The notes under the pieces are model-generated. The model saw only the letters and a list, made by a program, of their open reading frames with translations, did not search any database and had not been told where the DNA came from. Positions 33,721 to 43,211 of a stretch of 64,000 bases of DNA are shown piece by piece (position 1 is the stretch's first letter; the number at the start of each line of letters is the position of its first letter). The position numbers were made by a program, and so were the translations under genes. Source of the DNA: Takakia lepidozioides (taxonomy: Eukaryota > Streptophyta > Takakiopsida > Takakiales > Takakiaceae); NCBI GenBank assembly GCA_030704615.1, contig CM060733.1:74438907-74502906 (forward strand), written 5' to 3'.

Positions 33721-35345
33721 ACTGCTAGAGGTTAATCGGAACAGCCTCGGACGGAAATTCGGCGCCGTTTTTCCATTCTGGGAGGTTTCTGCGACTTCCT
33801 TTGAGGGGGCCCCGATGGAAATTCGGCGCCGAAATTTCCATCCGGGGGATGGCCTCTGTCGGAGAGGTGCCCGCCTCTCCGCCGCTCTGTTGGATATTCG
33901 GTGCCGAATTTCCGTCCGGGGGTTGAAATATGACGGCCAGGTGCTGGCCTCTCCCCCCTCCCCGACTGCATTGGAACGGCCCCGGATGGAAATTCGGCGC
34001 CGTTTTTCCATCTGGGGAGGTTTTTACGACTTCCTTTGAGGGGGCCCCGATGGAAATTCGGCGCCGAATTTCCATCCGGGGGATGGTCTCTGTCGGAGAG
34101 GTATCGGCCTCTCCGCCGCTCTGTTGGATATTCGGTGCCGAATTTCCGTCCGGGGGTTGAAATATGACGGCCAGGTGCCGGCCTCTCCCCCCTCCCCGAC
34201 TGCATTGGAACGGCCCCGGATTGAAATTCGGTGCCGTTTTTCCATCTGGGGAGGTTTTTATGTCGACCAGTTTTCGGTCTGACCCCCCGACGACTTCCTT
34301 TGGGGGGGCCCGGATGGAAATTCGGCGCCGAATCTCAATCCAGGGGATGCTCTCTGTCGAACACGTGCCGGCCTCTACGCCCGAGGCGACTTCATCCGGG
34401 CGTCCCCTGTTGGATATTCGGTGCCGAATTTCCGTCCGGGGGTTGAAATGTGACGGCCAGGTGCCGGCCTCTCCCCCCTCCCCGACTGCATCCGAACCGC
34501 CCCGGATGGAAATTCGGCGCCGTTTTTCCATCTGGGGATGTTTTTATGCCGGCCAGTTTTCGGCCTGACCCCCGACACGACTTCCTTTGGGGGGGGCCCG
34601 GATGGAAATTCGGCGCCGAATCTCCATCCAGGGGATGTTCTCTGTCGCACACGCGCCGGCCTCTACGCCCGAGGCGACTTCATCCGGGCTTCCCCTGTTG
34701 TATATTCGGTGCCGAATTTCCGTCCGGGGGTTGCAATGTGAGGGCCAGATGGCGGCCTTTCCCCCGAGCCGACTGCATCCGAAAGGCCTCGGATGGAAAT
34801 TCGGCGCCGTTTTTCCATCTGGCGATGTTTTTATGCCGGCCAGTTTTCGGCCTGACCCCTCGACACGACTTCCTTTGGGGGGGCCCGGATGGAAATTCGG
34901 CGCCGAATCTCCATCCAAGGGATATTCACTGTCGCACACGCGCGCGGCCTCTGCGCCGAGGCGACTTCATCCGGGCTTCCCCTGTTGTATATTCGGTGCC
35001 GAATTTCCGTCCGGGGGTTGTAATGTGAGGGCCAGATGGCGGCCTTTCCCCCAGCCGACGGCATCCGAAAGGCCTCGGATGGAAATTCGGCGCCGTTTTT
35101 CCATCCGCGGAGGTTTTTATGTCGGCCAGTTTTTGGCCTGACCCCCGACAGGACTTCCTTTGGGTGGATCCGAATGGAAATTCGGCGCTGAATTTCCATC
35201 CGGGGGATGTTTTCTGTCGGACAGGTGCCGGCATCTCTGCCCCAGACGACTTCATCCGTGCGGCCCCTGTTGGATATTGGGTGCCGAATTTCCATTCGGG
35301 GGTAGTAATGTGACGGCACGGTGCCGGCTTCTCCCGTTCAGCCGA
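33720..35345. repeat. Higher-order tandem array of ~286-bp units with GGCGCC palindromes
   Basis: Unit boundaries at the TGACGGCCAG / TGAGGGCCAG word: 33931, 34165, 34451, 34739, 35026 and 35311, so the first period is 234 bp and the next four 285-288 bp. Each unit holds two to three copies of GAAATTCGGCGCCGAATTTC or half-variants, flanked by GGATG and CATCC, extending the palindrome. The long open frames on both strands are repeat translations and not listed as genes. Confidence 0.92.
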
Positions 35346-35477
35346 CATCATCCGGACGGCCCCCCTTCTGACTGCTTACCGTTGGCAGTTATTGCGCAAA
35401 GATCAGGGGCCGCATTCCGGAGACAAGGTTCATTAACACTCTGACTGTGGATTTTTGAGATAGTTGGCTCCCTGGAT

Positions 35478-36624
35478 TTGGATCAGGCTTCGTCGCTCGG
35501 ACAAATCGGCACCGCATTCCTTCCCATCGCTGCATCCCCCTTCTACCAGGGAGCTTCCCCGCACGCCATCCTGGCAGTCTTGTGTGCACATCTCCCATGG
35601 TGGAAAACCCAAGCGCTACAGTGTACTGCCCTCCTCACGAGCATAGAGCTTCATTTCCGTGCAGAGGGACATCTGCCGGGTGATGGAGAAATATCTGTGC
35701 GTTCGATACCACCTGAAAACCGGGGTCGGTTTTTTTTGGAGGAGGAAAGGAAGGACTCAAACGGCCTTGTTGTCGAGAGTATTGTTGTGCTCCACGATGA
35801 TTTCGGCAATGGCAGGGAATGGCGAGTTCCACCATCGGACAGCGTCATATACATGGCTGTTGGGACTTCATTTGCCCGCCAAATGCACCTTCTATCCTGG
35901 CGCCTTCCACGAAACAATCCGCGAATCAGAGAGTGGCTACCTCAAAGAGAGAAGTCCGCAACGAAGTAAATCCAGAGCCGAACCCATCCATGAAGACGAG
36001 CGAGAACCGGGTTGTCACAACCTGTCCGACTCAGACGAGGTCATGGAAGTTCCGAGATCGTCCTGGAGATCAGGCAAGTCCTCAATGGACGTTAGTGGAG
36101 GAGGGAGTCATATTCCCAGCACGAGCACTGCAGTTCGATCTATTCTTGAAATTCTGCGAGGGCTTCACCTGGAGGGACACCGGTCGGAGCTGGCCGGGCT
36201 GGACTACAGCAAGTTCGCAATTAAATCGGTTATATGCCTTCCCGCCGACGTCGACGGTAATATCTTCTTTGAGTTCCCTCCTCGGGCGGACTACTCGAGG
36301 GCGTCCGGAATGTTGACAGATATGGATAGAAAACATGACGGTCATCCTTGGTGCGTTACCAAAACCACCAGCATGAAGATGCTCGATGGTTTCCGGTGCG
36401 CTACGTTGTTTGTGCGGGCGCGTTTGCGGTGTTTCTCCCCAACTTGCTTCCACTTTAAATCCAGAGGTCACAGGAACGAGACCGATTGGATAGGCACAGC
36501 TCATCAACCATTTCGAGCTCAGGAGAAAGTTCCGAACTCCACATTTAAGTGTGCGCATTGCAAAGAACCACCACACTGTATGTCTGTTTGTAATGCCAAG
36601 CCTGTGTGTGCACCGTTTCCCTGA
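35478..36624 (+). CDS. Element D-borne protein with Cys-rich C-terminus, two overlapping frames
   Basis: Frame 35478-35969 contains RFFLEEERKDSNGLVVESIV and PPSDSVIYMAVGTSFARQMH. Frame 35659-36624 contains a later coding-like part: AIKSVICLPADVDGNIFFEF, MDRKHDGHPWCVTKTTSMKM, then C-F-S-P-T-C-F-H-F, RNETDWIGTAHQPF and FKCAHCKEPPHCMSVC, with Cys/His pairs that look zinc binding. I recall similar Cys patterns (C-x4-C, N-x-T-x-W, C-K-x-C-x-x-P-P-x-C) in repetitive moss and charophyte hypothetical proteins but cannot name the family. The two frames probably form one protein split by an intron or a frameshift. It could be a captured host gene or an accessory transposon gene. Confidence 0.55.
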
Positions 36625-37070
36625 CCTCACCCGAGCTTGCATACACGTTGGTTCCCATTGTCACAAATTGGCGAGGGGGAACAAAAATGGCGCCGAATTA
36701 CCTGTCATGAGGGGACCTATAGCCGCGGAATTCGGCACCATTTTTCGCCAGAGAGACCTATTACCGCGAAATGCGTCGCCGTTTTTTCAGGTTACGGACC
36801 CTATTACCGCGAAATTCAGCGCCATATTTGCACATGTCGCTGGGAATTGGCATGAGCGGAAGACGAAATATCATGAGCACAAGTGTCAAAACTACAATTT
36901 TCCCTTCATGGGGCCGAATAATATATTTGTTTTTCCTGACACATTGCATTAAATTAATGTTTTTATTGTTTTTTATTTTCGAAATTTGTACTTCTGCTCA
37001 TGAAAACCGATTGTCTTACTACTCCGCTCATGCCGCTCATGCTCATGAAATAGCTAACCTCGTGTAGGGG

Positions 37071-38235
37071 TGTTGAATGAAGCACACACCCTGTCACACA
37101 CCATGCACCTAGCCACGAACTGTTGCACCTCTGTATGCATGCCACGCCACCAATACTGCCCTTGTAGTAAACTGTGAGTGCGTCGCACTCCAAAATGCCC
37201 CAACTCCTCATGGGCATGCTGCACTAACCGTGCACGCTGTGTGGGGTGAGGCACAATCCTCACCCGACCATCCTCCCACACTCGAAGTAGGTGTATCCCC
37301 TCCCACTTGAATCTCTTGGCTCGTTGCAGGATCCGATCCCTCTCCCTGGCAGTCACAGTGGCTGCCGTGTCTCTCGTGCGGAGGTAGTCCAACACAGCTG
37401 AATCCTCATGTATATCTCTGGCACCACCTAGCTCATCACTAGCCTCAGGGTCCTCAGACACTCCGTCTACAGTCATCCCTGTTGTAGGTCCAACCTGACC
37501 TCCCGATGCCAAGATACACAAAAATGCAGATGCGTGCCATCCCGGCACCATCTCCTCGTCCGTCTCACCATGCCACCGAGCTCCAGTGTCATCCTGCTGG
37601 CTCATGCATGGATTGCGACTCAATCCATCCGCATCCCAATTGACCAAACCCGGTCGATGCACAACCTGAAAGTCATACTCCTGGAGTATGAGTGCCCACC
37701 GTGCAAGCTTCCCCGTAAGCTTGTCTGACTCCATCAACCACTTGAGTGGCTGGTGATCCGTGACAAGGGTGAAATTGCCGTATAGATAGCACCTGAAGTG
37801 TGCCACGGCCCACACTGCAGCTAAGCACTCTCCCTCATATGAGCTGTACTTAGCCTCTGCAGCGTTGTTCGAGCGGCTAGCATAAGCCACTACGAACTCT
37901 CTTCCCTCATCATCCACCTGTGTGAGCACTGCTCCAAGCCCCAACATGCTCCAATCCGTATGCAGCTGAAAGGGACGCCCCCTGATAGGTCGTCTCAGGA
38001 TAGGCGCCGAGGTCAACCTTGCCTTGAGCTCTTGAAAAGCTCGTTCCTGCTCATCTTCCCACTGCCACTCCTGGTCCACCTTGGTCAGTTTGGTTAGAGC
38101 CTTTGCAATGGTACTAAATCCCTTGACAAACCGTCTATAATAGTTTGCCAACCCCATGAAAGCTCGAACTCCGCTCACATCCGTGGGGCGTGGAATTTGT
38201 GCAATGGCCTCTTGTGGCTGAAGCATACTCTCCAT
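37071..38235 (-). pseudogene. Element B RT connection, RNase H and integrase zinc domain
   Basis: Open for about 390 codons. FMGLANYYRRFVKGFSTIAK is the RT thumb/connection; FQLHTDWSMLGLGAVLTQVD starts RNase H (catalytic D usually D-A-S, here D-W-S); YSSYEGECLAAVWAVAHFRC, LVTDHQPLKWLM and NWDADGLSRNP complete it. HAHEELGHFGVRRTHSLLQG with CMVCDRVC is the integrase H-H-C-C zinc domain. Element D interrupts the frame directly after it, at 37070. Confidence 0.92.
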
Positions 38236-38239
38236 CAGA

Positions 38240-38460
38240 GAGCTCCACCAAACCTGCCTCCCAGAGATCTTGAGTCCTCATCTGAATCAAAGACCTCTCC
38301 ATGTCACTGTATCTATAGGGTCTCCGAAAGATTGGCGTGTTAGTGGCCAACTCAATACGGATCTCTTGACCCTTCAGTGCTCCCAAGTCCTTCAAACTGA
38401 AGGCAAAGCAATTCCTGTAAGCCCTCAGGAACCGCCGTATACGTCGTCTCTCTCCTCCGG
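38240..38460 (-). pseudogene. Element B reverse transcriptase, N-terminal piece only
   Basis: Reads FLRAYRNCFAFSLKDLGALK, then IELATNTPIFRRPYRYSDME and RTQDLWEAGLVELSDGEYAS, the usual start of gypsy RT. It jumps within a few codons to the thumb region at 38235. The fingers and palm, including the Y-x-D-D box (normally ~150 residues), are deleted, so this copy cannot encode RT. Confidence 0.85.
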
Positions 38461-38763
38461 TGACAATGGGTCCAATGTCAGGCTCCCAATTGTCCTCCGT
38501 AACTGCAACCTTAAGTCCAGTGGGCTTAGAGGTAGAGGACGCGTCCAGTGGTTGCTATGTTGCAACCTCTCGAGCAGTACTCCCTACCTGCTCAGTCAGT
38601 GACAAGGCCTCATCCTGCCCCATCATCTTATCCTCAAGGACTTCCTCCACCCGAGAAAAATCCCCAACCTCATCTTTCACTGCCACCTGGCTGCCAACTC
38701 CCTCTGAACCTCAAGCACCTCCCACGTGTGCCATGGATGCCTGCACCCCGTGGTCCTCACATA
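38461..38763. other. Element B spacer between methyltransferase and RT
   Basis: No recognised domain; probably the decayed linker of the polyprotein. Open frames here are shadows. Confidence 0.4.
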
Positions 38764-39885
38764 CTACTCACTGCCTGTACCATCTCGGTAGGCAGAGACC
38801 ATTGAGGGAAGTGTACTCCGCACTCTACGTTGCTCAGCCATAGCCAAGCTGATAATCCAGGTCAAGCAATTGAGATCCATTGCTTGCCCCAACACCTGAC
38901 GACGTGATGCCTCAGAAAGAGACGACACCGCCGTGGTACCAGTGGGAAATACCCATTGCCCGCTCACGCTCGTCAGCATTAGGCCCCACTAACTGCTGCA
39001 ACTGAGCATCCCACAGGAGGCCAGGTCCACTATCCCGGAAAGCATGCGATCCTCGGAAGCTGAGCAGTGTAGGTAATGCTGCTCGTGGTTGACCCACCTT
39101 GTTGACCACTGCCAAAGGCGAACGGTCATCGTGTCTAACACGCTAAGACTGCCTCCCTGTGTCCAAAATGCTATCCACTGTGAGATGTACTGGCCGCTGC
39201 ACCCCATCAAATGCACGCTTGAGCAGTGCGGGTGGCATCAAGTTAGTCCACCATAGTCGTGGACGATGAGCCCGTGACCCCACTGTAGCTGCATCTAGCA
39301 ACACTTCTGACCCAAGCCACGACCGGACTTGATGCACACTGGCCATCACCCTGGCCCAAGAATCGCCCATCAGTGGCACATTCTCCAAGATGTATACTGG
39401 AGATACAGCTTGATGAATCTGCAAGTGGCGCAAAACCCGCACCATCTCCCAAAACAGACCCGACTCGAGTCTCGCAATCCATTGCCATGCCTGGCTGATG
39501 AATGCCCTTGGCAGGGCCAACCTGCCACTACCAGATCAATGGAGCCAACCTGCTCCAAATCCTGCGCCCCAGCAACGAAATGTTTGCTGACAAGGCTTGT
39601 TGGTATCCACGAACTGCACACTGGCAACAAATCAGGGTACTGTTGTACCAACTGAGCAACATGGCGCAGTGAGACGCATCGTGCAATCTCATCCCTCTCC
39701 ACATACAGGTAACGTCGAACTCGTACACCTGCCTACAGCACTGCAGCCAATCCAGTGCTGATCCCGCCAAACAAGTCCAGAGGGCATATGCCTTCATCCG
39801 GGCACTACCACACAAGAGGTGTGGTGTCCAATGGTGACAATTGAGGTGGTCCTGGGTGCAATCACCGCACACTCCTCTTCCCCTG
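38764..39885 (-). pseudogene. Cytosine-5 DNA methyltransferase domain inside element B
   Basis: C5 methyltransferases move a methyl group from SAM to cytosine in DNA. In order on the minus strand: motif I, PLDLFGGISTGLAAVL (39740-39785); motif IV, IDLVVAGWPCQGHSSARHG, with the catalytic Cys in P-C-Q at 39508-39516; motif VI, YILENVPLMGD (E-N-V, 39376-39391); motif VIII, GSRAHRPRLWWTNL (R-x-R type); a DERERAMG word as in motif IX-X linkers; and motif X, RRQVLGQAMDLNCLTWI. Catalytic residues are kept, but the frame is broken: in-frame TAG at 39805-39807 and 39733-39735 (each one C-to-T step from CAG), a frameshift near 39470 and a stop near 39143. Position between protease and RT shows it was part of the polyprotein, not a host gene. 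Confidence 0.9.
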
Positions 39886-40152
39886 ACGGTACAAAGGCCT
39901 CTACCCAGGCTTGTTGCACCCGTCCATCAGCAGCCTGCTGCAAATCTTTGCCCGTACCCCACAATGGAGTGTGAGCAACCATGGCAGGCAACTCCGCCGT
40001 ACCATGCATGTCATCTTGCTCTGCGGGAGGTGACACATCCTCTGCATGGGCATTGCCATCCAGCAACTCTCCAGGCCAACTAACTACAGCTGTAAAGGCG
40101 GCTAGTGTTGGCATCCTGCCCCGCTAGGCAGCCGCAATACCTCCAATGAATG
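39886..40152 (-). other. Element B linker between protease and methyltransferase
   Basis: A minus frame (40114-39794) is open and acidic/Ala-rich but has no recognised fold; it leads into the methyltransferase in a neighbouring frame. Confidence 0.4.
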
Positions 40153-41295
40153 TCACAGGGAGCTGTACACGACGACCCTCCCCTGACTACCATCCAGGCC
40201 TATAGGAAGCTGACTCCTCCCCCAAAAATCCAGGGTGAAGCCCATGGGGTACAACACTGCCCCACCAACCAGGACATCGTACGAGACTGCGTCTGTCACA
40301 ATGGCCTTGGTTCGCATCGCTGAACCATCTGTAGGGTGATCCGACTGTAGTCCAATGGCCAACTCATGCCGTGTCATGCCCCGAGCCTGCTCTGATCCTC
40401 CTAGAGATGTATGTATCTGGAAAGGACAAGGCTCCATATCCGCCTCCATGAGGCCCAAACCTGCAATAGCAGCTCTGCCCAACATCAGTGGCTGAGCTCC
40501 CGAGTCCAACAAGACCCGCAGTGGCCGGTACTTCTTGCCTGCCGGTCCACTCAAAGTGAAAATGCCATCCTGGTTGTCTAACAAGACAACTGCAGGTGTC
40601 ACCATGGCGCGCTCAAAGGCTGGCCTAGCTGGCAGCTCCGTCAACCTGACAACTGCAGCTTGCCATGGCGCAGCCGTGGCAGTCTTGACCCTCAAATCCG
40701 AGGATCCCTCTGCCACTACACCTTCCACTAACTCCGCGGAAGATGAAGTGACCTCCCCACTCTCACAGAGTGTTGCTGCTAGTCTGAACACTGCAGCTGG
40801 TCTTACCCTCGACGTCGCAATCATGGTTGCCGAGAACAGTGGGGCTTGACACACAGAGGGGGCTGCCCCCCAACACACCGGCTGCACTAGCCTTGGTAGC
40901 AGTGTCAGTGCTGCACGTGTAGCTCTCCCCCATGGCACAGTAACCTCCGCCTTGGTAACAGTCAGGCGAGAACTAGGTGCCATGGATGGCGTCAACACAG
41001 TCTCCGCCAATGTGAATGACTGAGGAAGCCTTGCCTGACGGCTTGCCTCCCCACGCTGTGGATCCAATTCCACCTCTGCACCTCGTGGCTCAGGAACTCG
41101 TGCTGCTCCTCGAGTCACGGCTGTAGCAGACTCCACCTCCACTAGTGGTAGTGCTGCTCCGCACATGAATCTCATGCCTCCCATATCTCCTCCCTCAGGC
41201 GCAGGAGGTGGACCATCTTGCCTGGGAGCCGGTACCAGCTGAGCTGTAGCCATGGCAGCGAGCCTCTGCTCTAGCTGCTGAAGCCGGTTGGCCAT
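40153..41295 (-). CDS. Element B gag end and aspartic protease
   Basis: 380 residues on the minus strand. A coiled start (RLQQLEQRLAAMATAQ), an Ala/Pro/Arg-rich middle, then the retropepsin: RPLRVLLDSGAQPLMLGRAA with catalytic D-S-G (about 40.50 kb) and YDVLVGGAVLYPMGFTLDFW, the L-x-G-x-x flap/helix region. Protease cuts the polyprotein into its parts. This is the longest undamaged frame of element B; it stops before the methyltransferase, so either the stop at 40153 is decay or the polyprotein used readthrough. Confidence 0.8.
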   Translation of the reverse strand: MANRLQQLEQRLAAMATAQLVPAPRQDGPPPAPEGGDMGGMRFMCGAALPLVEVESATAVTRGAARVPEPRGAEVELDPQRGEASRQARLPQSFTLAETVLTPSMAPSSRLTVTKAEVTVPWGRATRAALTLLPRLVQPVCWGAAPSVCQAPLFSATMIATSRVRPAAVFRLAATLCESGEVTSSSAELVEGVVAEGSSDLRVKTATAAPWQAAVVRLTELPARPAFERAMVTPAVVLLDNQDGIFTLSGPAGKKYRPLRVLLDSGAQPLMLGRAAIAGLGLMEADMEPCPFQIHTSLGGSEQARGMTRHELAIGLQSDHPTDGSAMRTKAIVTDAVSYDVLVGGAVLYPMGFTLDFWGRSQLPIGLDGSQGRVVVYSSL

Positions 41296-42433
41296 GCCTT
41301 GGTTAACACCCTGACCTCCGCGTCCTTGGCCATGTTGAGCTTGCCTTTGGCCTGCACCTCGGGCCCGACCACCTCGTCCTCTCTAGGCTGGTCCACCTCG
41401 CCCCCGGCCACCATTGTTCCCTTGGAACTGGCCTGGGCGCAACTCAGGATGCAAGTCATAACACTGGGCATCTCCATGCCCATACTTGCCACAATGCCCA
41501 CACTGCAACTGTGCAGGCTGTGCTTGTGCCGGCCTTCTGCCACTCTCTGGGCAATCTCTCTTGACCTGGGGTCCTCCACATGTCCAATATATCACCCCTG
41601 GTTGCTGTTGGCCTGCAAAAGATCCACGGGCCTCTGCACCTGAGGTCCCCTGTAAGCTCCATGGAACTTGGGGTTGGGAAACCTTGCCCCCCTGACCACG
41701 CTGTTGGGCAGTCCCTTGTGCCTGTGGGCTGGCAGCTGCGCCTCGTGCAGGCATGTCCTTGCCAAATCCAATGGTAACAACGCTCCTCCACCATGTTGAG
41801 CTCAATCCACTCAGCCAGCAGAAACACATCTGCTAATGTGGGTTGGGTTGCTTGTAACAGGGTTGCATCCCGCACCCTTCTCCTGAGCTCCTTGTCCAAA
41901 ATTCCATACCAGAACTGGATTGCCTGAGCTTCAATAACCCCTTGGGTCACACTTATCAAGCGCCTCATATGAGTGTAGGCCTCTCGCAAGCTCTCACTAG
42001 GTTTGCGCTGGAAGTCTTGCAAACTTCGCAGCTTCTCTGTCCGTACACCTTGGTAGTTCTCCTCCGCAACTCCTAGAAGAACTCCACCACCGGGTTGAAT
42101 CTAGGCACATGTGTTGTAGTCGTGGCAGGAGAGTATAGTAGCACCTTTTGAACTGGTACCACCTGCAGAAGTCCGGCACTACTTGTTTCCACTACTAGTG
42201 CTGGCAGTGGGAGATATTGGTACTGATGCAGCTACTGGTCGCGTCGTGCCTCGAGTAATGGAGACATAGTCAGGTGACCAATACATCCTCCACTCCTCAA
42301 TCTCTGCTTCATGTCCTCGCCTGAACTCGTGGTAATCGTCCATAGGCGGGCCTTCCAAATGCTGGAACAGTCCTTCCATCCACCCATGAATGGGGTGAAC
42401 AGCTGTGGATTGCGCATCTGCTGCAAATCACAC
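41296..42433 (-). pseudogene. Element B gag, central and zinc-knuckle part
   Basis: Minus frames: HLEGPPMDDYHEFRRGHEAE and EIEEWRMYWSPDYVSI (42.38-42.25 kb), FQRKPSESLREAYTHMRRLI and LADVFLLAEWIELNMVEE (capsid C-terminal part, 42.0-41.79 kb), a Gln/Gly-rich linker after a frameshift near 41790, then CGHCGKYGHGDAQC (C-x2-C-x4-H-x4-C zinc knuckle, about 41.50 kb). A second, earlier knuckle is degenerate (YWTCGGPQVKRDC). Gag packages the RNA. The 5' part is displaced to 49358-49607 by element C. Confidence 0.88.
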
Positions 42434-43157
42434 TGTCGCGGCCCTTTGCCTTGAGGGCAGGGGGTCGGGACACATGAGGGGCTGCCCCTGTGGGGGGGCA
42501 GCGGCAGCGATAGGTATGGGGGCTGAAGCACCCTTGAGTGCCCAAGGCACTCAAGGAGGCGGAGGCGCTCACTAGGCGAGCCCGCACACCGGGTTGCGGT
42601 GGGGTGGCTCCACAAGGGGTGATGGTAGCTTAGCGGGACTTAGTGGGGGTGGCATAGGACTCACCCATGGGGGCGGAGACCTCGTGGTGGGAGTCGTGGG
42701 GAGTCTTGGGACTCATCACGGTCCATAGGGGGCCGTGGTGAGTGGGCCAAGACTCACCGCGACTCATCACCGGGAGTCGAGGGTTTTCGTGGTGGTTCGC
42801 CATAAAATGGCATGGCTGGTTGTGTGAAACCCCCGGACAGCTACAGAAGTATATATAGGGAGTAGTAACCCCGAGAACGGTGCAAGCCCGTTGGTGACCC
42901 AAAAACTAGTGAGGAAGCGAGGAGCCGGAAAGCGACCAAAGAGTGGGAGCTGTTCCGGACTCCAACTACCAAAGGGAATTCCCCGCTGTTTCCAAATCGG
43001 TGGAGGGTTCTTTGGGAGTTCAAAGGAGGACCGTTATGCCCCGGTGAGCAGCCGAAGCTCCAAGTTGGCCGGCGGCCCAGGTTGGGAGTTAGGCTCGCGC
43101 GCATCAAGCGAGTAACTATGACTTGAAGGGGAGCTTACCGAAGTGAGGTGCGCGACA
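42434..43157 (+). repeat. Element C 5' LTR
   Basis: 724 bp with perfect terminal TGTCGCG...CGCGACA. Contains GTATATATAGGGAGTAG (about 42849), a likely TATA box, followed by the transcribed region. Confidence 0.95.
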
Positions 43158-43159
43158 CT

Positions 43160-43172
43160 TGGTATCAGAGCT
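43160..43172 (+). other. Element C primer-binding site
   Basis: TGGTATCAGAGCT two bases after the 5' LTR, complementary to the 3' end of the initiator methionine tRNA, the usual minus-strand primer of plant Ty3/gypsy and copia elements. Confidence 0.92.
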
Positions 43173-43211
43173 TAGAGTTCAGTACGCGATCGTCCTTGGG
43201 ATTGGCCTCAT

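Larger units (their letters stand above)
31345..37061. mobile_element. Element D: 5.7-kb TIR transposon with 8-9 bp target duplication
   Basis: Flanked by GTGTAGGGG at 31336-31344 and 37062-37070. The ends are inverted repeats around GCTATTTCATGA (left GGGGCTGCTATTTCATGA, right reading inward GAGGTTAGCTATTTCATGA), followed on both sides by subterminal CATGAGC/GAGCGG words. The 9-bp duplication and TIRs fit the Mutator-like superfamily best, though the TIRs are short. The insertion splits the element-B integrase. Inside are two arrays of GGCGCC-centred palindromes and one coding-like region (35478-36624). No transposase was recognised. Confidence 0.8.

Noticed and set aside
31480-35345. Could the regular palindromes be a CRISPR array?
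   Set aside because: The spacers are themselves repeated, the period changes, there are no cas genes and the context is eukaryotic.
33296-35351. Long overlapping ORFs on both strands (repeated 'RRRISI' and 'GAEFPSG' words), the largest 268 codons
   Set aside because: All are readings of the tandem palindromic array; period-multiple lengths and equal openness on both strands show no coding.
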